Made by a program: the position numbers and the translations under genes | The notes under the pieces: model-generated | Told to the model about the DNA's origin: nothing | Databases searched by the model: none | The model's input: only the letters and a program-made list of their open reading frames with translations | Part shown: positions 1-4,822 of the stretch, piece after piece | Layout: every line of letters starts with the position of its first letter | Numbering within the stretch: the first letter of the stretch is position 1 | NCBI GenBank assembly: GCA_021413595.1 | Contig: JAIOQD010000711.1 | Location: 1 to 5,612, forward strand | DNA length: 5,612 nt | Direction: 5' to 3' | From: Bacteroidota bacterium | GTDB lineage: Bacteria; Bacteroidota; Bacteroidia; 2-12-FULL-35-15

Positions 1-523
1 GTGCTGAAAGTAATAATAGTTTAGTGCCTTTATTGTTTATATTAACTTGTGAATTATTATTGCTAAAAAGGATAAAATAATAAATTCCACTAAAAATAAA
101 AAGATTAAACCATGGATCGATGATCCCTGATTTAAAATAAAAATGCGGTAAAAATGAACCAGCATAGACCAATGCCCATATCAAACCAAATTTTTCATCA
201 ACCAGTTTTCTGCCAATATTAAAGAATACCAACAAGGTTAAACATCCTGCAAGAGCATTCGGTAAACGAGCAGCAAATTCGTTTATTCCAAAAATATTCA
301 TTGATAATGCCTGTATCCAGATAAAAAGCGGAGGCTTTTCCCAAAAGGGCTGAAAATTAATTTTCACGGAAAAATAATCGCCTGTAACAAGCATTTCACG
401 GGCACATTCTGCAAAATTTATTTCATCCCAATCAAATAAATGTACTGCTCCTAAAAAAGGAACGAACAGTAATAAAGCTGCTCCAGCAATTAATATATTA
501 TATCGTAAAACCGTTAATTTCAT
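1..523 (-). CDS. GT39/ArnT-like membrane glycosyltransferase (partial, C-terminus off the left edge)
   Basis: This is an open frame of 174 codons from an ATG at 523 to the window edge, with no stop, so only the N-terminal part of the protein is present. I translated it by hand. It opens with a basic N-terminus and a membrane segment at about residues 8-27. An acidic DWDE motif follows at residues 31-34, then an AREML...GDY stretch, a WEKPPLFIW motif at about 61-69 and a FAARLPNAL segment at about 83-91, with more hydrophobic segments behind. This order is typical of the PMT_2/GT39 and ArnT-like families. They are integral membrane enzymes that move a sugar from a polyprenyl-phosphate donor to lipid A, protein or another envelope acceptor, using first-loop acidic residues for catalysis. 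The ATG lies inside the TGA stop of the upstream PAP2 gene (ATGA overlap), which fixes the start and points to translational coupling. The sugar and acceptor cannot be told from this fragment. The family is fairly sure, the ArnT function is not. Confidence 0.85.
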   Translation of the reverse strand, partial: MKLTVLRYNILIAGAALLLFVPFLGAVHLFDWDEINFAECAREMLVTGDYFSVKINFQPFWEKPPLFIWIQALSMNIFGINEFAARLPNALAGCLTLLVFFNIGRKLVDEKFGLIWALVYAGSFLPHFYFKSGIIDPWFNLFIFSGIYYFILFSNNNSQVNINNKGTKLLLLSA

Positions 524-1185
524 TGTCTTTTAAATGATGTGATGAGCGATCCGTTCATCCAATTTCTGTTTCTTTTTTCAATAGAATAATATACAGCAAA
601 TGTTGTACAAACACCAATCAGGGAACCTGCATAAACATCCTCAAAAAAATGTTGTGATAAATAAATACGGGAATACCCTACCAACAGGGCAACAAAAAAG
701 AGGCATAATTTCAGGACTTTATTTTCCACCAGTAGTGCCAATGCAAAATACAATGAAAAGGCGCAAGTAGCATGTCCGGAAGGAAAACTGTAGTATAAAT
801 GATTTTCGACTCCAGGTACAAAATACAGATCATGAATGCCTTCAAAGAATTTTTTAGGCCGTACAATCTCATTAAAAACAGTTTGTTTAAGAAGTTGAGT
901 AATTATTGAAGCGGTAATATTGGATAACGCAACAATCACAGCATATCTGTATTTAACTGCCAATAGAATAATAACGGTCAATAGCATCATCAGACCATCT
1001 CCCAAATTGGTGATGTAGTAAAAGAAGATATCGAAAAAGGAAGAATGTAATGTATTGAAACTTAAATGCGTTTCTGTTTTAGTATTTATTACAATCAATA
1101 AAGCCCCCAGTACTATAAACAGGATATAGGGAACTAAAAAAGAAACATTGGTTTTGAAAATAGCTTTCACATTAAATGAATTCAA
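520..1185 (-). CDS. PAP2-family membrane phosphatase
   Basis: A 221-residue polytopic membrane protein with the three PAP2 superfamily phosphatase signatures. Motif 1 is K100...R109-P110, with eight residues between K and RP where the textbook spacing is six. Motif 2 is PSGH at 135-138. Motif 3 is SR at 172-173 with H179 and D183 (SRIYLSQHFFEDV). In this family H138 stabilises the leaving group and H179 is the nucleophile, helped by D183. Hydrophobic segments lie at about 16-33, 63-76, 82-98, 141-152, 160-170 and 187-200. Such enzymes remove phosphate from undecaprenyl pyrophosphate, lipid A or phosphatidate, and the substrate here is unknown. The 4-base overlap with the GT39 gene suggests one envelope-lipid operon. 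The start is uncertain. No ATG precedes residue 66, so TTG at 1185 (taken here) or GTG at 1170 must be used. The TTG sits inside an AT-rich repeat and has no clear ribosome binding site. Confidence 0.9.
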   Translation of the reverse strand: MNSFNVKAIFKTNVSFLVPYILFIVLGALLIVINTKTETHLSFNTLHSSFFDIFFYYITNLGDGLMMLLTVIILLAVKYRYAVIVALSNITASIITQLLKQTVFNEIVRPKKFFEGIHDLYFVPGVENHLYYSFPSGHATCAFSLYFALALLVENKVLKLCLFFVALLVGYSRIYLSQHFFEDVYAGSLIGVCTTFAVYYSIEKRNRNWMNGSLITSFKRQ

Positions 1186-1258
1186 TATTTAATATGTAAT
1201 AAGTAATATTTAATTCCGATGTTCTTTAGAAAAAAGTACATATTACATATTAAATATT
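1184..1258. repeat. Inverted pair of heptad repeat arrays (AT-only hairpin)
   Basis: Two 22-base arms at 1184-1205 and 1237-1258 are reverse complements with one mismatch, separated by 31 bases. Each arm is itself a tandem of degenerate heptads. On the left these are AATATTT, AATATGT, AATAAGT and AATATTT, in 7-base steps from 1184. On the right they are ACATATT, ACATATT and AAATATT, in steps from 1238. The left arm reaches the TTG start candidate of the PAP2 gene. The element fills most of the gap between the START-like gene and the PAP2 gene. It could fold in RNA as a weak A/U-only stem. It lacks the GC-rich stem of a normal terminator, so its role is open. Confidence 0.75.
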
Positions 1259-1285
1259 ACATCAAAAAATGGCCGATAACTCATT

Positions 1286-1813
1286 TTAGTAAGATCCGAT
1301 AACGTGCAATAATTGATTTATCTGGCTGTCCCAAAGCAATTTAGATGTTTTTTGGTCAGCTGCTTCATCCGCGAAATCAGTGATAATCAGTGATATATCA
1401 CCAGTAAGTTCATCGCGTTCAATACGGAACTCAAAATAGGTACCTTCCGGTTTATCAAGCCATTGAAGACGAACAAATTTTTCGTCTTTAAAGCCCAATA
1501 ATTTTGCTTTTTGCTCACTACCTTCCCAGAAAAAAGTAAATACACCATCATGGATATTTACATCATCCGCAAACCATTCTGCTAAACCACTTGGTGAAGT
1601 AAGGAATTCATAAAGTATTCCGGCAGAAGTATGTAAAACATACTCCAGCTCAAATTTCCCTTTAGGTTCTTTTTTGGGTACAAAAGTTCCCTTTTTTTCT
1701 GTTAATTTCGCTACAGTCAATGAAGCCATAGGATTAGTGAACGTTCTTAATTGTTTAGGTACTTTAGAAGGTTTTTTTAAACGTTTTGTACTATTGATCA
1801 GCTGCTCTATCAA
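1286..1813 (-). CDS. START-like (AHA1/SRPBCC-type) domain protein with lysine-rich N-terminus
   Basis: Residues about 53-175 form a START-like fold of the kind found in small Bacteroidota proteins of about 130 residues. It begins KFELEYVLHTS, continues with a SPSGLAEWFADDVNI block at 73-87 and FFWEGSEQKAKLLGF at 94-108, then YFEFRIERDELTGD at 126-139 and IITDFADE at 143-150. It ends with a helix containing LLWDSQINQLLHVIGS (159-174). Family members bind hydrophobic ligands or partner proteins in a helix-grip cavity. No specific ligand or reaction can be given. The start is unclear. TTG at 1813 gives 175 residues. ATG at 1729 (residue 29) gives 147 residues, close to the usual family size. Neither has a good ribosome binding site. 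The frame also stays open upstream to 2029, where a TAA separates it from the lysine-rich gene in the same frame, so this may be the C-terminal part of a longer protein. Confidence 0.8.
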   Translation of the reverse strand: MIEQLINSTKRLKKPSKVPKQLRTFTNPMASLTVAKLTEKKGTFVPKKEPKGKFELEYVLHTSAGILYEFLTSPSGLAEWFADDVNIHDGVFTFFWEGSEQKAKLLGFKDEKFVRLQWLDKPEGTYFEFRIERDELTGDISLIITDFADEAADQKTSKLLWDSQINQLLHVIGSY

Positions 1814-2029
1814 AATATCGTTTTCAACTACAGGCTCATCATCATCGTCATTTTTATTTTTTGGTTTTCTGCCGCCTTTTGATTTTTTTACCGGTTTTAC
1901 ATAAGCTTCATCATCGTCAAAATCATCATCGTCTTTTTGCGCTTTCTTAGGCTTTTCGGCCTTTGCAGGTTTTGCAGGTTTTACGGCTTTATTTTTAGCA
2001 GGTCTTACTACGGTTGTTTTTTTAACAAT
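1814..2029 (-). other. In-frame open linker between the lysine-rich gene and the START-like gene
   Basis: These 72 codons have no stop and lie in frame with both the START-like coding region and the lysine-rich gene. Hand translation gives a lysine/proline/alanine-rich stretch (VRPAKNKAVKPAKPAKAEKP) followed by two acidic clusters, DDDDFDDDE and DDDDE, separated by VKPVKKSKGGRKPKNKN. The first half is the same kind of sequence as the tail that ends at 2030. The composition is protein-like and not random, so I take it to be coding. It contains no ATG, GTG, TTG or CTG codon in frame. The only unconventional start is the ATT directly after the TAA. This is why readthrough, or a single gene with a nonsense codon, is considered. 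Confidence 0.6.
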
Positions 2030-2386
2030 TTACTTTTCTGCTTTAGCAGCTTTTTGAGGTACAACTTTTTTACCGGTTGTTTTTTGTACTTTTTTACCTT
2101 CTACGGACTTTTTTACAGTTTTAGCAGCTTTTCCTCCTTTAGAAACGTTAGGTTTAGAAGCCGCAGTTTTATTGGCTTTCTTTACAGGCTTAACAACCTT
2201 TTCAGCAACTTTCTTCTTCAGCACTTTTGATAACAGCTTAGAAGTCTTTCCACCAGCAGGAGGAACAGATTTACCCTTTATATCCTTACCCACTTTTGTC
2301 GGTTTATCTTTTTTGGAGGCTTTCGTTACTTTAGCTGGTTTAACAGCTTCTTTTACCTTCTTGATTGCACTTTGTTTTTTTGCCAT
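2030..2386 (-). CDS. Histone H1-like lysine/alanine-rich basic protein
   Basis: This codes for 118 residues from ATG at 2386 (MAKKQSAIKK...). The frame extends further upstream to 2470, but that part is hydrophobic and unlike the rest, so the MAKK start is preferred. About a third of the residues are lysine (40 of 118). The rest is mostly Ala, Val, Pro, Thr, Ser and Gly, with no Arg, Cys, His or aromatic residue. KxAxKP-type repeats run throughout. This composition matches the disordered C-terminal tails of eukaryotic H1 and the bacterial H1-like proteins, which bind DNA or RNA by charge and help compact the nucleoid. A nucleic-acid-binding role is inferred from composition only. The frame stops at TAA (2032-2030) but continues in the same frame with the same style of sequence into a START-like domain. 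The protein may therefore be the truncated N-terminal part of a longer one. Confidence 0.75.
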   Translation of the reverse strand: MAKKQSAIKKVKEAVKPAKVTKASKKDKPTKVGKDIKGKSVPPAGGKTSKLLSKVLKKKVAEKVVKPVKKANKTAASKPNVSKGGKAAKTVKKSVEGKKVQKTTGKKVVPQKAAKAEK

Positions 2387-2415
2387 TTTTATGGTATATT
2401 TCTTACAAATTGACG

Positions 2416-2443
2416 CAATATATAAAAAAAATCCATTGGTCAA
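2416..2443 (-). promoter_or_regulatory. Candidate promoter of the lysine-rich gene
   Basis: Read on the minus strand, TTG (2443-2441) is followed after 18 bases by TATATTG (2422-2416). This resembles the Bacteroidota TTG...TAnnTTTG promoter but is imperfect in the -7 box. It lies 30 bases upstream of the ATG at 2386. The region is AT-rich, so a chance match is quite possible. Confidence 0.3.
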
Positions 2444-2498
2444 TGAATGCAATTTGTTAAAAAAACACAAAAGCTGTTTTATATAACTGAAGAAATGT

Positions 2499-2506
2499 TA
2501 TATTTG
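2499..2506 (+). promoter_or_regulatory. Bacteroidota -7 promoter element of the tRNA gene
   Basis: TATATTTG is an exact match to the Bacteroidota housekeeping -7 consensus TAnnTTTG. It ends 17 bases before the first base of the tRNA, which would leave a short 5' leader for RNase P to remove. No clean TTG -33 box is visible. The only candidate upstream is a weak CTGTTTT at about 2474-2480. Confidence 0.65.
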
Positions 2507-2523
2507 CGCCCTCAAAAAAATAT

Positions 2524-2597
2524 GGCGAGGTAGCTCAGATGGTTAGAGCGCAGGATTCATAACCCTGAGGTCAGGGGTTCGACTCCCCTTTTCGCTA
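2524..2597 (+). tRNA. tRNA-Met (anticodon CAU)
   Basis: A full 74-base cloverleaf can be drawn. The acceptor arm is GGCGAGG (2524-2530) with TTTCGCT (2590-2596), including G-U pairs. The D-arm begins with GCTC. The anticodon loop is TTCATAA with CAT at 2558-2560. The T-arm is AGGGG-TTCGACT-CCCCT, and the discriminator base is A2597. The 3' CCA is not encoded and must be added by the CCA-adding enzyme. It lacks the three G-C pairs in the anticodon stem that mark an initiator tRNA. It is therefore most likely an elongator tRNA-Met. A lysidine-modified tRNA-Ile2 also has a CAU anticodon in its gene and cannot be fully excluded. A strong terminator follows directly, so it is a single-gene transcript. 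Confidence 0.95.
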
Positions 2598-2601
2598 CTC
2601 C

Positions 2602-2634
2602 TAAAACCCCTAATTATAGGGGTTTTATTTTTTT
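2602..2634 (+). terminator. Intrinsic terminator of the tRNA gene
   Basis: A perfect 11-bp stem, TAAAACCCCTA (2602-2612) with TAGGGGTTTTA (2617-2627), and a 4-base loop are followed by seven T residues (2628-2634). It begins 4 bases after the tRNA discriminator base, so it should end the tRNA transcript. Confidence 0.9.
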
Positions 2635-2960
2635 AGGCGTTCTAAAACTGGTGATAATTTTGGTTTGGAGTCGGTTTTTTTCTGTTTTTGGGAGTGTTTT
2701 TCACTATGTTTATTAGAGTAAATTTATAAAATCAAATACTTCAAAATCCTTTGCCACTTTTGAAATCAGCTCTGAATCGATAAAATGGTTTAACTACCTC
2801 CTTTCCAGAATGCTTAGTTATAATACGAGCGTTTTTGTGCAAATAGAAAGTTCGGAGCTTTTAAACCGCCCATTTTTCAAAGTAGTAAACGTTATGCAGG
2901 AAAATCTAAATTTTTCGTTTAAATGGTCATAGATTAATGGATTCAATATCTGGTTAAATA
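2635..2960. other. Intergenic stretch without a convincing gene
   Basis: The stretch between the tRNA terminator and the monooxygenase ribosome binding site holds no tRNA, clear promoter or recognisable repeat. The longest open stretch I traced on the plus strand runs from 2717 to a TAG at 2930-2932 (71 codons). It has no start codon near its 5' end and its translation is not recognised. It may be chance or a decayed gene remnant. Confidence 0.5.
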
Positions 2961-2966
2961 AAGAGG
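2961..2966 (+). promoter_or_regulatory. Shine-Dalgarno site of the monooxygenase gene
   Basis: AAGAGG ends 6 bases before the ATG at 2973, a good Shine-Dalgarno match and spacing. It is stronger than anything in front of the other genes here. It supports the ATG at 2973, and so supports the cysteine-motif N-terminal extension as part of the protein. Confidence 0.6.
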
Positions 2967-2972
2967 ATTGAG

Positions 2973-4424
2973 ATGGTGAAAAATGAAGAGGATTACTGGA
3001 CTATTTGCCCGGACTGTCAGGGACGCGGCAAAAGAAGTGGGAAGCTCCGCAAGAAAGTGCGCCTCCGCTACCAGGTGGCATTTGATCAATTCGAAAAAAC
3101 GAAGGGCGAAGGAACGGCTCCTGTTCGTCCTAATGGACACCTATCTACCTGCTCAAACTGTTGCGGATCCGGGTTGGTTCATGCTGCCAACCCTCCTATA
3201 GCGGATAAAGAAAACTATCCACACGTTGCTATCATTGGTGGTGGTATAGGCGGAGTGGCTCTGGCTGTGGCTTGCTTGCACCGTGGCATCCCTTTTACAC
3301 TTTATGAGCGCGATAGCAGCTTTGATGCTCGATCACAGGGCTATGGCCTCACTTTGCAACAAGCTAGTAAAGCGATTGAGGGATTGGGTATATTCAGGTT
3401 AGAAAAAGGGGTGATTTCAACAAGACATGTGGTTCATACTGCAGAAGGAAAAGTGGTCGGTGATTGGGGTTTCAGAAAGCGAATGGCTTCAGATGCAAAA
3501 AGGTCTCCGAAGCGTACCAATGTACATATTGCACGGCAGTCTTTACGCTTAGCATTGTTAGAGCAACTTGGCGGACATGATGCGGTTGCTTGGGGGCACC
3601 AATTAATAAATTTTAAAGAATGTGAGGGTGATGGCATTGAGCTGAACTTTCAAGTGGACGGGGAGATGAAGAGCGCCAAGGCTGATCTTGTGGTAGGAGC
3701 CGATGGTATTCGTAGTTCGTTGCGGAGGTTATTGATTGGTGAGGATACTCACCCTTTACGTTACCTGGGTTGTATGGTGATATTAGGTATTTGTCCTTTG
3801 GCGGCTATCGAAGTTATTGATCGTTCTTTGCTGGATTCTTTAACGGTATTCCAAACCGCCAATGGCAATGAGCGGATCTATATTATGCCTTATGCCTCTG
3901 ACTCGGTGATGTGGCAGCTTAGCTTCCCTATGCCGGAAGAAGAAGCTAAGGCATTGAGTGCTCAAGGAGCTCAAGCACTTAAGGATGAAGCCTGTCGTAG
4001 GACTCATTGGCACGATCCTATTCCACAGATTTTAGGGGCAACCTTAGAAGCGCAGGTTTCTGGTTATCCCGTGTATGACCGGGCACTACTCAAGCCAGAA
4101 TTATTAGGGAAAGCGGGGGCATTTACTCTGATCGGTGATGCTGCGCACCCTATGAGTCCATTCAAAGGACAGGGCGCAAATCAAGCGCTGCTGGATGCTC
4201 TGGCGCTGGCTCGGGGGATCTCAAAAGGATGCAGACCTTTATCTCAATGGAGGGAAACCGGATTAAGAGAAATTGTATTAACTGAGTTTGAATCAGAAAT
4301 GCTGGCACGCTCTGCTTCTAAAGTGAAAGATTCGGCAGATGCTGCAGAGTTCCTGCATTCCGAAATTGCGCTTCATGAGCGTGATGGGCCGAGAAGACGA
4401 TTTATAAAGAAAAAAGATTTATAA
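2973..4424 (+). CDS. FAD-dependent monooxygenase with N-terminal CxxCxGxG zinc-type domain
   Basis: A 483-residue protein. Residues 1-80 hold two DnaJ-type motifs, CPDCQGRG (C12, C15) and CSNCCGSG (C60, C63), separated by a basic segment. Four cysteines in this arrangement could bind one zinc ion. A complete class A flavoprotein monooxygenase core follows: GGGIGG (89-94) in VAIIGGGIGGVALAVA for the FAD ADP moiety, acidic E112 in YERD for the ribose, the DG motif GADG (242-245), and the GD motif GDAAHP (388-393) followed by FKGQGANQALLDALALA. Enzymes with this core use NAD(P)H and O2 to hydroxylate aromatic or polyketide-like substrates, and the group includes PHBH-type and TetX-type enzymes. 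The substrate cannot be inferred. No partner gene lies beside it. It is visibly less AT-rich than the surrounding genes and has a strong ribosome binding site, which suggests horizontal transfer. FAD binding is nearly certain, while zinc binding is inferred. Confidence 0.92.
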   Translation: MVKNEEDYWTICPDCQGRGKRSGKLRKKVRLRYQVAFDQFEKTKGEGTAPVRPNGHLSTCSNCCGSGLVHAANPPIADKENYPHVAIIGGGIGGVALAVACLHRGIPFTLYERDSSFDARSQGYGLTLQQASKAIEGLGIFRLEKGVISTRHVVHTAEGKVVGDWGFRKRMASDAKRSPKRTNVHIARQSLRLALLEQLGGHDAVAWGHQLINFKECEGDGIELNFQVDGEMKSAKADLVVGADGIRSSLRRLLIGEDTHPLRYLGCMVILGICPLAAIEVIDRSLLDSLTVFQTANGNERIYIMPYASDSVMWQLSFPMPEEEAKALSAQGAQALKDEACRRTHWHDPIPQILGATLEAQVSGYPVYDRALLKPELLGKAGAFTLIGDAAHPMSPFKGQGANQALLDALALARGISKGCRPLSQWRETGLREIVLTEFESEMLARSASKVKDSADAAEFLHSEIALHERDGPRRRFIKKKDL

Positions 4425-4509
4425 CAAGGTGCTTAAACGTAACATAAATCTTGGTTTTTTTAGGCTAAAAATTCACCTTTAGGTATCCTTGTTGCGAACC
4501 TTCCCTTTC

Positions 4510-4541
4510 TGTCATCCTGAGCCTTTTCGCGAAGGATCTTG
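4510..4541 (+). repeat. Dispersed-type intergenic repeat, copy 1 (left arm)
   Basis: This copy begins TGTCATCCTGAGCC and ends GAAGGATCTTG. It matches copy 3 at 4635 in the same direction with a one-base length difference, and it pairs with the inverted copy at 4574-4610. Outer pairing is 11 bp (4510-4520 with 4600-4610, one G-U) and inner pairing is GGATCTTG (4534-4541) with CAAGATCC (4574-4581). From memory, TGTCATCCTGAG...GAAGGATC sequences recur between genes in many Bacteroidota genomes. The window alone shows only the local copies. Confidence 0.75.
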
Positions 4542-4573
4542 CTTTTAGTCAGGATAGTTGCTCTATGAACAAT

Positions 4574-4610
4574 CAAGATCCCTCAGGCTAAAAAGCCATT
4601 CGGGATGACA
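4574..4610 (-). repeat. Dispersed-type intergenic repeat, inverted copy 2 (right arm)
   Basis: The reverse complement begins TGTCATCCCGA and ends GGGATCTTG, with a different and slightly longer middle containing GGCTTTTTAGCC. With copy 1 it makes an imperfect inverted repeat of about 100 bases with a 32-base loop, which could fold in RNA or single-stranded DNA. The ends are conserved and the middle diverges, as in hairpin-forming intergenic elements. Confidence 0.7.
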
Positions 4611-4634
4611 TTACTAGTAAAACGAGTCCACCAA

Positions 4635-4663
4635 TGTCATCCTGAGCTTTTCGCGAAGGATCC
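4635..4663 (+). repeat. Dispersed-type intergenic repeat, copy 3
   Basis: This direct copy of the unit at 4510 begins TGTCATCCTGAGC and ends GCGAAGGATCC. One C is missing in the middle relative to copy 1. No inverted partner follows it in the window. The terminator hairpin begins 5 bases later, so this may be a partial element. Confidence 0.75.
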
Positions 4664-4668
4664 CCGTA

Positions 4669-4696
4669 GGCGCTAAGCTTTGCTTAGTGCCTTTTT
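4669..4696 (+). terminator. Intrinsic terminator (plus strand)
   Basis: A 10-bp stem, GGCGCTAAGC (4669-4678) with GCTTAGTGCC (4682-4691, one G-U pair), has a TTT loop and is followed by five T residues. It is oriented to end plus-strand transcription. It lies 245 bases past the monooxygenase stop and is the best terminator for that gene. Transcripts that end here would include the repeat copies. Confidence 0.7.
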
Positions 4697-4822
4697 AGTA
4701 AGCTGATGGATATAAAAATCGACTAGGTTCATTTCTTTTAATTAAATTGTTATTTCAAAAACCAAACGGCTAACAAGTCATGAAAAACCTCATTCCATAC
4801 GATATCCGGATCGCAAATTAAA

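Larger units (their letters stand above)
1286..2386 (-). pseudogene. Possible single gene (lysine-rich tail, acidic linker, START-like domain) interrupted by one in-frame TAA
   Basis: From ATG 2386 to the stop at 1286-1288 there are 367 codons in one frame with only one internal stop, TAA at 2032-2030. The lysine/alanine/proline-rich composition is the same just before the stop (PQKAAKAEK) and after it (KPAKPAKAEKPKK). No usual start codon follows for 72 codons. One base change would turn TAA into a Lys, Glu or Gln codon, and AAA (Lys) fits its surroundings. Three readings are possible: a recent nonsense mutation or sequencing error in one gene, stop-codon readthrough, or two genes with the second using ATT, TTG or ATG further down. 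I favour one ancestral gene. Both halves look intact, so function may not be lost. Confidence 0.5.
4425..4822. other. Repeat-bearing intergenic region between convergent genes
   Basis: This gap lies between the ends of the plus-strand monooxygenase and the minus-strand secreted-protein gene. It holds three copies of one repeat (4510-4663) and a plus-strand terminator (4669-4696). The weak AACAAG...CTTGGTT pairing just after the monooxygenase stop, followed by a T-run at 4455-4461, could be a poor first terminator. From 4697 to 4822 I see nothing. Confidence 0.6.

Noticed and set aside
2387..2470. N-terminal extension of the lysine-rich protein upstream to 2470
   Set aside because: These 28 residues are hydrophobic and Cys/Phe/Ile-containing, unlike the rest, while the MAKK start at 2386 is typical for basic tail proteins. 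The candidate promoter also lies within this stretch.
1674..2486. Several plus-strand open frames rich in Phe, Ser and Leu (1674-1904, 1937-2230, 2172-2486)
   Set aside because: They are antisense to the lysine-rich and START-like coding region. Lysine codons (AAA/AAG) read as Phe/Leu on the opposite strand, which fully explains their composition and openness.
2717..2932. A 71-codon open stretch on the plus strand between the tRNA and the monooxygenase
   Set aside because: It has no start codon near its beginning and no ribosome binding site, and I recognise nothing in it. In a gap this size it can arise by chance.
2943..3637. Other open frames across the monooxygenase (2943-3140 minus, 2983-3201 plus, 3434-3637 minus)
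   Set aside because: They overlap a gene with complete FAD motifs in another frame, and their translations show no family features.
4510..4663. CRISPR-like array
   Set aside because: There are only three copies, one inverted, with irregular spacing, no uniform spacers and no cas gene.
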